Source of the DNA: an uncultured Pelagibacteraceae bacterium
GTDB lineage: Bacteria; Pseudomonadota; Alphaproteobacteria; Pelagibacterales; Pelagibacteraceae
Direction of reading: 5' to 3'
Assembly: GCA_902551895.1 (NCBI GenBank)
Contig: CACDEU010000012.1
Location: forward strand, 1 to 35,478
Length of the DNA: 35,478 nt
Shown: positions 7,252 through 14,841 of the stretch, piece by piece
Position numbering within the stretch: position 1 is the stretch's first letter
How the letters are laid out: the number at the start of each line of letters is the position of its first letter
Notes under the pieces: generated by a model
The model's input: the letters and a program-made list of their open reading frames with translations, nothing else
Told to the model about the DNA's origin: nothing
The model's database searches: none
Translations under genes and position numbers: made by a program

Positions 7252-8334
7252 TCACAAAATTTTTAAATATTCTTTGGTTATATTATCCCATTCAAATTTA
7301 GTTGAGTAATCTTTAGCTTTTTTACCCATTTCTAAATATGAATTATTTTTTAAAATTAAATCTATACTAGAATAAATTTCTTCTAAATTATTACCATCAC
7401 AAATCATTCCTGTTTCATTATTTTTTATTGCATCTGATGCACCTCCGTCTTTTCCACCAATAGATGGTATTCCGTATTGAGCAGCTTCTACGTATGCAAT
7501 ACCAAATCCTTCAACTGAAGTTTTATGTATAATTGATGGCATAACAAAAAGATTTGATTTTGAAACTAGTGCATTTTTTAGGCCTTGAGGGACATTTTTT
7601 AAAAATATTACTTGTTCATTTAATTCTAGCTCATTTGTAAGTTTTTTTACGTTTTCTTCTTCTTCTCCATAACCAATACAAGTATAAATAATATTTGGGT
7701 AAATTTGTTTAAGATTTCTTAATGCCATTATTACTTTTTCATGATTTTTTCTTTTATCAAACCTCGAAACTGTAATTAATCTAGGATTTTTATTTTTTAA
7801 TAAATTTTCAGCTTCATTAATTGATGATTTGTCTATTTCTTTAGGAGGAAAAACGCCTGGGTTAATAACAATTATCTTATTTTCATCTATTCCAATCTCT
7901 ACTGCAAGATTTTTTGTATATTCAGAGTTAGCAACAACCTGATCAATATTATTGAAAGCTTTTAAAATTCTTCTATTAGCAAACGATCCTTTTTTATGAT
8001 TAATTTCTTTAGAGTGGATTAAACAAATCTTTTTCTTTGTTGTTTTAATTAATTCTAAACTTTTCCAATGATCTGCAATAACACAATTAACATTTTTATT
8101 TTTTTTTATAAATTCGTTAACCAGATATGATTTTCGATATTTTCTTAAAAGTTTTATTCCTGCAACTCTATCGATTGAAAAAGATACTTTTTGATCATGC
8201 TCTTTATAATTTTCATGAAAATCAGCAAAAACTTTTACTAAATTATATTTTGCTAAAGAGCAGGTAAGTCCCCACATTAAGTTTTGCATTCCACCAACTT
8301 CTGGAGGAAAAGATCTGGTAACTACTATATACAT
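7252..8334 (-). CDS. Glycosyltransferase family 4 (mannosyltransferase-like)
   Basis: A 360-residue GT-B glycosyltransferase. The N-terminus carries the acceptor-side motif FPPEVGGMQNLMWGL. The C-terminal half has the donor-binding domain: RLITVSRFDKRKNHEKVI, then a hydrophobic VMPS, and the EGFGIAYVEAAQYGIPSIG segment that holds the E-x7-E pair of this family. It resembles PimA/PimB-type alpha-mannosyltransferases, but the acceptor cannot be read from sequence. It overlaps the thioredoxin-like gene upstream by one base (TAATG), so translation is coupled. Confidence 0.9.
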   Translation of the reverse strand: MYIVVTRSFPPEVGGMQNLMWGLTCSLAKYNLVKVFADFHENYKEHDQKVSFSIDRVAGIKLLRKYRKSYLVNEFIKKNKNVNCVIADHWKSLELIKTTKKKICLIHSKEINHKKGSFANRRILKAFNNIDQVVANSEYTKNLAVEIGIDENKIIVINPGVFPPKEIDKSSINEAENLLKNKNPRLITVSRFDKRKNHEKVIMALRNLKQIYPNIIYTCIGYGEEEENVKKLTNELELNEQVIFLKNVPQGLKNALVSKSNLFVMPSIIHKTSVEGFGIAYVEAAQYGIPSIGGKDGGASDAIKNNETGMICDGNNLEEIYSSIDLILKNNSYLEMGKKAKDYSTKFEWDNITKEYLKIL

Positions 8335-8891
8335 TAATTATTCAACCACTTGATATTACAACCCATACTTGGAATTTGACTTTCTGGTCCTTTTCCTGTT
8401 TCAGAAATTTGTTTCATTGCTTTATATAAATCACTTTCTCCACTTCTTACAGGTTTCAATTCTTTTAATTCTCTAATTCTTCCTCTGTATTGTAATTCTA
8501 AATCTTTATTGTAACCAAAAAAATCAGGAGTACATACAGCATCATATTTTTTTGCAACCTCTTGGGTTTCATCAATCATATATGGAAATTTAAATTTATT
8601 TTCTTTTGAAAATTCAATCATATTTTCAAAAGAATCTTCAGGATAATTTTTTACATCATTAGAACAAATCGCTACTGATTTTATCCCAAAATCAGCTAAT
8701 TTATTTGTATCCTCAACAATGTCCTCAATAACTGCCTTTACATAAGGACAATGATTGCAAATAAACATTATCAAAGTTCCCTTATCTCCCTTGATATCAT
8801 TTAGTGATATAATTTTATTATCAGTAGATTTTAATTGGAAAGTTTCAGCTTTTTTTCCAAAATCACATATTGGAGTTTTTGTAAGCGACAT
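8334..8891 (-). CDS. Thioredoxin-fold (AhpC/TSA-Redoxin) protein
   Basis: A 185-residue cytoplasmic thioredoxin-like protein with the redox motif Cys45-Asn-His-Cys48 in MFICNHCPYVKAV, followed by the SVAICSND and PDFFGYNKD strands. This branch is common in proteobacteria and usually annotated as thioredoxin family protein. It has no signal peptide, so a periplasmic ResA-like role is unlikely. It could act as a disulfide reductase or peroxidase; the exact substrate is unknown. It is first in a three-gene minus-strand unit with the GT4 and the small membrane protein. A perfect TATAAT on the minus strand sits seven bases upstream of its ATG. Confidence 0.88.
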   Translation of the reverse strand: MSLTKTPICDFGKKAETFQLKSTDNKIISLNDIKGDKGTLIMFICNHCPYVKAVIEDIVEDTNKLADFGIKSVAICSNDVKNYPEDSFENMIEFSKENKFKFPYMIDETQEVAKKYDAVCTPDFFGYNKDLELQYRGRIRELKELKPVRSGESDLYKAMKQISETGKGPESQIPSMGCNIKWLNN

Positions 8892-8904
8892 GTTAAGTAT
8901 TATA
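8891..8904 (-). promoter_or_regulatory. Candidate -10 element for a leaderless transcript of the thioredoxin-like gene
   Basis: On the minus strand a perfect TATAAT (8904 to 8899) is followed by seven bases and then the ATG at 8891. Transcription would therefore start at or next to the start codon. I see no convincing -35 hexamer. The AT-rich 19-base divergent gap makes a chance match possible. Confidence 0.4.
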
Positions 8905-8910
8905 TAAGAT

Positions 8911-9423
8911 ATGTTTTACGATTTGGAAAATAAAAAACCAAAAAATTCTGGCGAAAATTGGGTCGCACCTAATGCTGTTATCATTGGAGATGTAACATTA
9001 GATAAAAACTCTAGCATTTGGTTTAATGCAACTCTTAGAGGAGATATAGAAAATATTCACATAGGTGAGGGTTCTAATATACAAGATGGAAGTGTTTTAC
9101 ATACCGATCCAGGCTGTCCTTTAAAAGTTGGAAAGAATGTAACAGTTGGTCACCTTGTTATGCTTCATGGATGCACGATAGGAGATAACAGTTTAATTGG
9201 AATTGGCGCCGTGATTCTTAATAATGCAAAAATTGGAAAAAATTGCATTATAGGAGCTAAAGCTCTTATTACTGAAAATAAAGTAATACCGGACAATTCA
9301 CTTGTAATTGGCTCTCCTGGTAAAGTTATTAGAGAGGTAACTGAAGAAGAAAAAAAGGATATAGCAAAAAATACTAAACATTATCAAGATAACTGGAAAA
9401 AATACTCTAAATCAATTTTTTAG
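8911..9423 (+). CDS. Gamma carbonic anhydrase family protein (left-handed beta helix)
   Basis: A 170-residue left-handed parallel beta-helix protein built of hexapeptide repeats (for example VIIGDV, NIQDGS, VTVGHL, CTIGDN, SLIGIG, AKIGKN, CIIGAK). The three zinc ligands expected for gamma carbonic anhydrases are present at His64, His81 and His86 (VLHTD, GHLVMLHG). Relatives are YrdA, PaaY and CaiE. The reaction would be CO2 hydration in the cytoplasm, but many homologues show no or low activity, so the enzymatic call is tentative. The divergent gap to the thioredoxin-like gene is only 19 bases. Confidence 0.9.
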   Translation: MFYDLENKKPKNSGENWVAPNAVIIGDVTLDKNSSIWFNATLRGDIENIHIGEGSNIQDGSVLHTDPGCPLKVGKNVTVGHLVMLHGCTIGDNSLIGIGAVILNNAKIGKNCIIGAKALITENKVIPDNSLVIGSPGKVIREVTEEEKKDIAKNTKHYQDNWKKYSKSIF

Positions 9424-9429
9424 TTGTGT

Positions 9430-9633
9430 TTAATTAAAAAGCAACCCATCAATTGAATAAATAATTAATCCTAAAATTATTATAAAAAAAATTCCAAAAG
9501 CAATCTGTTCCAGTGACTTTTTTTTAAGTTTAGTTTTGCCTTGTTTGTATTGTCTTATTTGGATTATTCCAAATCTCATAACAAACATTCCTAAAATTAT
9601 TAGAGATAAATAGAAAATAAATTTTATAAACAT
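9430..9633 (-). CDS. Small two-span membrane protein, unknown function
   Basis: A protein of 67 residues if it starts at the ATG at 9633, two bases after the stop of the upstream PNPOx-like gene. An in-frame ATG at 9651 would give 73 residues but overlaps the upstream gene. Two hydrophobic spans (about residues 3-24 and 44-64) flank a basic loop (RQYKQGKTKLKKKSLEQ), so it is probably inserted with the loop in the cytoplasm. It resembles the small DUF2909/twin-TM proteins in layout only. No function is assigned. Confidence 0.65.
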   Translation of the reverse strand: MFIKFIFYLSLIILGMFVMRFGIIQIRQYKQGKTKLKKKSLEQIAFGIFFIIILGLIIYSIDGLLFN

Positions 9634-9635
9634 TT

Positions 9636-10235
9636 TTAAGGAACAAGCCAATATTCTTCATTGTTATCAACTTCAAATCTAGCCCTTCGATGTCCTTTGG
9701 CAGCTAAATAAAGCCATTCAATAGTTTTTATTTTACACTGAATTACAGTAAAGTTTTTATAACCTTCTTCACTTTGTTCCATAGTAAATTCAAAATTATC
9801 TAACTCAGGTTTTAATCCCGATGTTGGACTGGAAGACTCTGTTCCAGGGCCATTTTCAACTAAATAACATTTTCTGCTGATATGTCCTGTTTTTGACCAA
9901 GACTCTTTTGTTATTTCGTTATTATGATTAATTGTACATTCAACTTTCAATCTGACTTGGATCTTTTCTTCTTTGTCATAGAAAAGCATAGAACCATTTT
10001 TATTACTTTTTAATTTAGGAATTTTATCAGATCTAATATCACTGTGAAATTGAATAAGATTATTTGCTTGATCAGATTTTCTAAGAACCACAATTCTTCC
10101 ATCAAAATCTTTTTGATCTCCACAAATAAAAACTGGAATTCTAAATTGAGAACTTCTATTAGTCACCGCATCATCTAGCATTGACCAGATTTTCTTTTTT
10201 ATTTCTTTGAAATTTTCGTAGTATGCTGGTTGCAT
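9636..10235 (-). CDS. Pyridoxamine 5'-phosphate oxidase-like FMN-binding protein
   Basis: A 199-residue split-barrel flavin-binding protein resembling the Alr4036/PNPOx-like family rather than PdxH itself. Recognisable pieces are DDAVTNRSSQFRIPVF, RIVVLRKSD, FHSDIRSDKIPKL (phosphate-binding style), ARMLFYD-like SMLFYDKEEKIQVRLK and the C-terminal W-x-P end. The true PNPOx C-terminal RxxPS-type motif is absent, so catalysis of PLP formation should not be assumed. It lies seven bases after the reductase gene on the same strand. Confidence 0.78.
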   Translation of the reverse strand: MQPAYYENFKEIKKKIWSMLDDAVTNRSSQFRIPVFICGDQKDFDGRIVVLRKSDQANNLIQFHSDIRSDKIPKLKSNKNGSMLFYDKEEKIQVRLKVECTINHNNEITKESWSKTGHISRKCYLVENGPGTESSSPTSGLKPELDNFEFTMEQSEEGYKNFTVIQCKIKTIEWLYLAAKGHRRARFEVDNNEEYWLVP

Positions 10236-10241
10236 ACTTTA

Positions 10242-11111
10242 TTACTTTCTAAATCTTTTGATTAAACTAGATGTATCCCAACGTTTGCCGCCAAGTTCCT
10301 GAACTTCACCATAATATTTATCAATTATCTCAGTTATTGGCAGTAAAGATCCATTATTCTTTGCTTCATCCATTGCAATTTTTAAATCTTTTCTCATCCA
10401 GTCAACTGCAAAACCAAAATCAAATTTATCATCAATCATTGTTTTATATCTATTATCCATTTGCCAAGATTGAGCAGCACCTTTTGAGATAACTTCAATA
10501 ACATCTTCCATATTTAATCCAGCTTTCATTCCAAAATTAATTCCTTCAGATAACCCTTGTACTAAGCCAGCAATACAAATTTGATTAACCATTTTTGCTA
10601 ACTGACCACTTCCAGCTTTGCCAAGCAATTTCATTTTTTTACTGTAACAATCAATTTTATCTTTTGCTTTATCAAAGTCAGCTTGATCTCCACCAATCAT
10701 AACTGTTAGCGCACCATTTTCGGCACCAGCTTGACCACCAGAAACTGGAGCGTCTAAAGAACCGAAACCATTTTTTTTTGCGTGATCGTAAATTTCTCTT
10801 GCTATAGTTGCTGAAGCTGTTGTGTTATCAATGTATACAGATCCTTTTTGAATTGTTTTAAAAGCTCCTTGTTCGCCAAATGTAACTTCTTTAAGATCAT
10901 TATCGTTTCCAACACAGGTAAAAACATATTCTGCATCTTTAGCAGCTTCTGCAGGAGTTTCTGCAATATTACCTTTATATTCACTCACCCATTTTTCAGC
11001 TTTAGATTTTGTTCTATTAAAAACAGTTACTTTGTGTCCACCTTTTGATATATAACCAGCCATTGGATAGCCCATTACACCAAGACCAATGAAAGCAACT
11101 TTACAAGTCAT
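10242..11111 (-). CDS. NAD(P)-dependent 3-hydroxyisobutyrate dehydrogenase family reductase
   Basis: A 289-residue beta-hydroxyacid dehydrogenase. It has the N-terminal Rossmann motif FIGLGVMGYPMA with NRT at residues 32-34 (NADP-type), the substrate motif DAPVSGGQAGA at about 120-130, and the catalytic Lys173 in GQLAKMVNQ. Family members are 3-hydroxyisobutyrate dehydrogenase, tartronate semialdehyde reductase (GarR/GlxR) and GHB/succinic semialdehyde reductases. The sequence alone does not separate these. It could contribute to valine breakdown and propionyl-CoA formation, which would link to the prp genes downstream, but that is inference. Its ATG is only eight bases from the divergent MFS start. 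Confidence 0.9.
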   Translation of the reverse strand: MTCKVAFIGLGVMGYPMAGYISKGGHKVTVFNRTKSKAEKWVSEYKGNIAETPAEAAKDAEYVFTCVGNDNDLKEVTFGEQGAFKTIQKGSVYIDNTTASATIAREIYDHAKKNGFGSLDAPVSGGQAGAENGALTVMIGGDQADFDKAKDKIDCYSKKMKLLGKAGSGQLAKMVNQICIAGLVQGLSEGINFGMKAGLNMEDVIEVISKGAAQSWQMDNRYKTMIDDKFDFGFAVDWMRKDLKIAMDEAKNNGSLLPITEIIDKYYGEVQELGGKRWDTSSLIKRFRK

Positions 11112-11119
11112 AAAAAAAT

Positions 11120-12331
11120 ATGTTTAAAAATTTAAGTTTAAAAGTAGTTATATTTGGTTTTATATTTACATTTTTTTCAAGCTTTGGACAGAGTTTTTTT
11201 TTAGGAATTTTTAATCCTAGCATAAGAAATGAATTATCTATTACTCATGGACAATTTGGCTCAGTTTATGCTTCAGCTACTCTATTAAGTAGTTTTATAT
11301 TAATTTGGGTTGGAAAAAAAATTGATGATATAGATATTTCTAAATTTGCTTTTTTTGTTATTCTACTGCTTGCATTTTCTGGTTTCTTTTTTTCTAAAAT
11401 TTCTTCAATACCATTATTATTTATTGCAATATTATTAATGAGATTTTCTGGTCAAGGAATGATGTCTCATACAGCAACTACTACAATTTCTAGATATTTT
11501 ACAAAATCTAGAGGAAAAGCTTTAAGCACAGGATGGTTTGGTTTATCAGCTGCAGAATTTATTTTACCAGTTTTGATGATTTACCTTTTGACAATTACAA
11601 CATGGCAAAATATTTGGATTGGAATTTCACTTGTTGTATTAATTTTTTTGCCTCTATCTTCTTATTTTTTAGTAAGAAATCTTAATTTTGATTCAAGAGA
11701 AAAAGCTAAAGACAACAATTTAAATGAAAAGGATTTTAAACAATGGAAAAGAATTGAAGTTATAAAAGATTATAGATTTTATATAGTTTGTGCAAACATG
11801 CTGGCTATGCCATCAATTGCTACTGGTACTTTTGTTTATCAATCTTTTATTCTTTCTTCAAAAAATTGGGGCCCATATATAATTGCACAATCTTTTATGT
11901 CTTATTCTATACTTTCAGTTGTAGCATTAATTTTCTCTGGATTTTTAATTGATAAATTTACTAGTAGAAAAATTTTAATTTACATGAATATTCCATTATT
12001 TTTTGCTGCTATGGTTTTATTTTATTTTGATAATCCTTTTTCATCATTTGTATTCTTTGGACTAATTGGTGTTACGAATGGACTTTGCAATGTCCTTGGA
12101 TCATCAACTTGGGCAGAGATATATGGAGTTAAATATATAGGCTCTATTAAAGCCCTTACTACAGCTTTAATGGTTTTTGCTACAGCCCTTGGAACAGCTG
12201 TATTTGGTATTTTAATAGACAAAGGTTTTTCAATAGAAGAAATTTCCTTAGTTTCTGCAGCATATATTTCTGCTTCAATAATTTCTTTGTTCTTTATAAG
12301 AAAAAATTTAAATCCTATAAAAATCACTTGA
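11120..12331 (+). CDS. Major facilitator superfamily transporter
   Basis: A 403-residue polytopic inner-membrane protein with about 12 hydrophobic spans. The MFS loop 2-3 signature is degenerate (GKKIDDIDISKF) and a second copy in the C-half (GFLIDKFTSRKILI) is clearer. RFSGQGMMSHTATTTISRYFTKSRGKAL resembles monocarboxylate and oxalate/formate antiporter-like carriers. Substrate unknown. It starts eight bases from the divergent reductase gene without a Shine-Dalgarno sequence. The pair could be co-evolved (carrier plus hydroxyacid reductase), which is inference. Confidence 0.88.
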   Translation: MFKNLSLKVVIFGFIFTFFSSFGQSFFLGIFNPSIRNELSITHGQFGSVYASATLLSSFILIWVGKKIDDIDISKFAFFVILLLAFSGFFFSKISSIPLLFIAILLMRFSGQGMMSHTATTTISRYFTKSRGKALSTGWFGLSAAEFILPVLMIYLLTITTWQNIWIGISLVVLIFLPLSSYFLVRNLNFDSREKAKDNNLNEKDFKQWKRIEVIKDYRFYIVCANMLAMPSIATGTFVYQSFILSSKNWGPYIIAQSFMSYSILSVVALIFSGFLIDKFTSRKILIYMNIPLFFAAMVLFYFDNPFSSFVFFGLIGVTNGLCNVLGSSTWAEIYGVKYIGSIKALTTALMVFATALGTAVFGILIDKGFSIEEISLVSAAYISASIISLFFIRKNLNPIKIT

Positions 12332-12354
12332 TTTTAAAGTTTACCAAGTATAAA
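12328..12354 (+). promoter_or_regulatory. Candidate sigma-70-type promoter for rpoZ
   Basis: TTGATT (12328-12333) and TATAAA (12349-12354) are separated by 15 bases, slightly short. The -35 hexamer contains the TGA stop of the MFS gene. Predicted initiation would be about two bases before the rpoZ ATG at 12363. There is no ribosome site, which fits a leaderless message. Confidence 0.45.
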
Positions 12355-12362
12355 TAGCTCGC

Positions 12363-12899
12363 ATGGCAAGAGTAACAGTAGAAGATTGTATAGATAAAGT
12401 AGATAGTCCTTATGAATTAGTATTGGTTGCAAAAGAAAGAGCAACTCAACTTAACTCAGGTCTGGAGCCAACTTTAGATAGAGACAATGACAAAAATACC
12501 GTCATTTCTCTTAGAGAAATTGCAGAAGAAAATATTAAAGTTAAAGATCTAGTAGAAAGCGCTGTCTACAAACTTAGAAAACATATTGAACAAGTTGATG
12601 ATGCCTCAGAGGATGATGAAGTAGTGGGTGATGATTTTGAAAATCTTTACAAAGGTGAAATATCAAAGAGTGGTGTACCAATATTGCCATCAAAAAGAGC
12701 TAGAAAAATTCCAGAAAAAATTCAAGTATCAAAGGAAGATCTTGCTGAATTAAAAAATTCGCCAGACGAACAATCAATTGAAAGCGAACCTTCAGATGAA
12801 TCAACAGAAGCTCAAAATGAAGATGTTTCTTTAGATAACCTTAAGGATGAAGAAATAGCTAGCGAAGAACAAAAAGATTCAGAGACTTCAAACAGTTAA
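12363..12899 (+). CDS. rpoZ: DNA-directed RNA polymerase omega subunit with long acidic C-terminal tail
   Basis: The first 90 residues are a normal omega subunit: [31 protein letters not shown], then the [10 protein letters not shown] helix. Omega binds the beta-prime C-terminus and helps RNA polymerase assembly. Typical omega is 70-130 residues. This protein is 178, because a low-complexity, Glu/Asp/Ser-rich tail of about 80 residues follows a short basic stretch ([13 protein letters not shown], about residues 101-113). The tail is probably disordered. The gene is followed by dusA 25 bases downstream. Confidence in the family is high; any role of the tail is unknown. Confidence 0.93.
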   Translation: MARVTVEDCIDKVDSPYELVLVAKERATQLNSGLEPTLDRDNDKNTVISLREIAEENIKVKDLVESAVYKLRKHIEQVDDASEDDEVVGDDFENLYKGEISKSGVPILPSKRARKIPEKIQVSKEDLAELKNSPDEQSIESEPSDESTEAQNEDVSLDNLKDEEIASEEQKDSETSNS

Positions 12900-12903
12900 T
12901 TAT

Positions 12904-12926
12904 ATAATATAACAATCTTATATTAT
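12904..12926 (+). repeat. AU-rich inverted repeat over the dusA start codon
   Basis: ATAATATAA and its exact reverse complement TTATATTAT flank a five-base loop (CAATC). The right arm covers the first two bases of the dusA ATG (12925-12927). The stem is nine pairs but all A-U, so it is weak, and its biological meaning is uncertain. Confidence 0.45.
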
Positions 12927-13908
12927 GAATAGAAAAGTATCAGTTGCACCAATGATGGATTGCACAGATCGTCATGAAAGATATTTTTTACGATTAATTA
13001 GTAAAAATGTTCTTTTGTACACCGAGATGATCGTTTCAGAAGCAATTGACAGGGGTGATAAAAAAAAACTTTTATCATTTAACATTAATGAAAAACCTTT
13101 AGCACTCCAGGTAGGAGGTTCATCGCCAAAACTTTTAGCCAATGCAGCGAAACTTGGTGAAGAATTTGGTTATGATGAAATTAATTTAAATCTTGGATGT
13201 CCAAGTAAAAAAGTTCAAAAAAATAAATTTGGTGCTTGCTTAATGAAAGAGCCAGATCTTGTGGCTGATTGTTTAAGTAAAATGCAAGCTTCAACCAAAC
13301 TTCCCGTTACAGTTAAAACCAGAATTGGTTACGATGATCAAGAAGATTATGAAAATTTATATAAATTTATAGATAAATTAAAAAATACTGGAGTTAAAAC
13401 ATTTATTATACATGCTAGAAAAGCTATGTTAGGAAAGTTTACACCTAAACAAAATCTTAATATCCCCCCATTAAAATATGATGTTGTTTATAATTTAAAA
13501 AAAGATTTTAAAAAAGAAGAAATAATTATAAATGGAGGTATTACCTCTACTAACCAGATTAAAAATCACTTAACCAAAGTTGATGGTGTAATGATAGGTA
13601 GATCAGTTTATCATTCTCCTTACTTCTTATCTGAAATTGAAAAAGAAATTTTTAAAAATATTGATACTCCATCAAGACAAGAAGTTATTGAAAATCTAAT
13701 CCCTTATGTAAAAGAAGAAACAAAAAAAGGAACAAGACTAAATCAAATAATGAGGCACACTTTAGGTTTGTTTCATGGCCAAACAGGATCTAGCTTTTGG
13801 AAAAGATATTTAAGTGAAAATTTGTGCGTAAGAGATGCTGACGTTAAAAAAATAGACCATATAATGGATAAAGTTAAATTAGCACCTCAAGCACGACTAG
13901 AAGGTTAA
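12925..13908 (+). CDS. dusA: tRNA-dihydrouridine synthase A
   Basis: A 327-residue FMN TIM-barrel enzyme that reduces uridines in the tRNA D-loop. Clear motifs are the N-terminal SVAPMMDCTDRHERYF, LQVGGSSP, INLNLGCPSKKVQKNKFGACLM with catalytic Cys105, and KTRIGYDD, IIHARKA, NGGI and MIGRSVYHSPYF. The DusA-specific start (APMMDCTDRH.R) separates it from DusB and DusC. There is no Shine-Dalgarno sequence, and the start codon falls in a weak inverted repeat. It is one base ahead of the TauE/SafE gene. Confidence 0.95.
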   Translation: MNRKVSVAPMMDCTDRHERYFLRLISKNVLLYTEMIVSEAIDRGDKKKLLSFNINEKPLALQVGGSSPKLLANAAKLGEEFGYDEINLNLGCPSKKVQKNKFGACLMKEPDLVADCLSKMQASTKLPVTVKTRIGYDDQEDYENLYKFIDKLKNTGVKTFIIHARKAMLGKFTPKQNLNIPPLKYDVVYNLKKDFKKEEIIINGGITSTNQIKNHLTKVDGVMIGRSVYHSPYFLSEIEKEIFKNIDTPSRQEVIENLIPYVKEETKKGTRLNQIMRHTLGLFHGQTGSSFWKRYLSENLCVRDADVKKIDHIMDKVKLAPQARLEG

Positions 13909-13909
13909 A

Positions 13910-14743
13910 TTGATTAGTTCAATTTTATCAAACGAATACTCTTATTTTATTTTTTTAATGGTCCTAACAGCTTTTCCTGTAGGTTTTTTTGCTGGCTTAT
14001 TTGGAATTGGAGGAGGTTTAATAACAGTTCCTTTTCTTTTTTTTATATTTGAAACTTTAAATATAGATAAATCTTACATAATGCATCTAGCTGTCGGGAC
14101 TTCTTTTTCTATAATTGTTCCAACAGCCTTATCCTCTGTCTTAACTCATAAAAAAAACAATTATGTAGATCTAAATATAATAAAAACCTATATAATTTTT
14201 GTGATAATTGGAGTTTTAGCAGGCACTGTTTTTGCTGCATTAATGCAGACTAAAGTATTAGTTTTATTTTTTTCGTTAGTTGTCTATTTTTTGGGAACTT
14301 ATCTATTATTGAGTTCCAATAGAAAAATTAATTCTAAAAAAAAATTTAATCTTTTTTCGAGAATAATAACTGGTTTTGGATCAGGATTTGTTTCTGCCTC
14401 AATGGGAATTGGTGGGGCAGTAATGAATGTTCCTGTTTTAAGATATTTTGGCTATCCAATAAAAAAAGCTATTGGTAGTGCTGCTGCAATAGGGTTAATT
14501 ATTGCAATAGTTGGAGCTATTGGTTTTTTAATATCTGGTTCTTTTTTAGATGCTAATTTACCCCTAAGCATTGGGTTTATAAATGTACCTGCTTTTTTGA
14601 TATTTATTCCAATTACTACTTTTATGGCAAGAGTTGGTGCAAACACTATACATAAAGTAGACAAAACAAAAGTTCAGGCCTTTTTTGGATTATTTCTGTT
14701 TGTTGTTGGGACTATATTTATTTACAGGTTTTTAAATTTATAA
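13910..14743 (+). CDS. TauE/SafE family membrane permease (sulfite/organosulfur export type)
   Basis: A 277-residue protein with about eight membrane spans and the two internal repeats of the TauE/SafE family: GFFAGLFGIGGGLITVPFLFF near the N-terminus and GFGSGFVSASMGIGGAVMNVP in the middle. Members move sulfite, sulfoacetate or other small anions across the inner membrane; the substrate here is unknown. The start is TTG at 13910, one base after the dusA stop, because this is the only start giving the complete first span. It is likely co-transcribed with rpoZ and dusA. Confidence 0.9.
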   Translation: MISSILSNEYSYFIFLMVLTAFPVGFFAGLFGIGGGLITVPFLFFIFETLNIDKSYIMHLAVGTSFSIIVPTALSSVLTHKKNNYVDLNIIKTYIIFVIIGVLAGTVFAALMQTKVLVLFFSLVVYFLGTYLLLSSNRKINSKKKFNLFSRIITGFGSGFVSASMGIGGAVMNVPVLRYFGYPIKKAIGSAAAIGLIIAIVGAIGFLISGSFLDANLPLSIGFINVPAFLIFIPITTFMARVGANTIHKVDKTKVQAFFGLFLFVVGTIFIYRFLNL

Positions 14744-14782
14744 AAAAAAAGAGGCGGTTTCAGTCTCCCTCTACCGCCCCTT
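14742..14782 (-). terminator. Intrinsic terminator of the phosphomannomutase gene
   Basis: Read on the minus strand, AAGGGGCGGT pairs with ACCGCCTCTT across a 14-base loop, a ten-pair stem with one G-U wobble. It is followed directly by a run of T residues (nine A residues at 14742-14750 on the plus strand). It lies in the 98-base convergent gap between tauE-like and pgm genes. On the plus strand there is no T-run after the stem, so it serves mainly the minus-strand gene. Confidence 0.85.
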
Positions 14783-14841
14783 AATTAGCTTATATGTGAT
14801 TCTCTAAATTTTTTTAAACTCGTATTAGTTGAATTTATGAC

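Noticed and set aside
10271-10492. Plus-strand open frame of 73 codons inside the dehydrogenase gene
   Set aside because: Antisense to conserved coding sequence. Gln/His/Leu-rich content without any motif.
14744-14841. Small RNA gene in the convergent gap before the phosphomannomutase
   Set aside because: The stem and T-run are fully explained as an intrinsic terminator of the minus-strand gene. Nothing else of note is left in the 98 bases.
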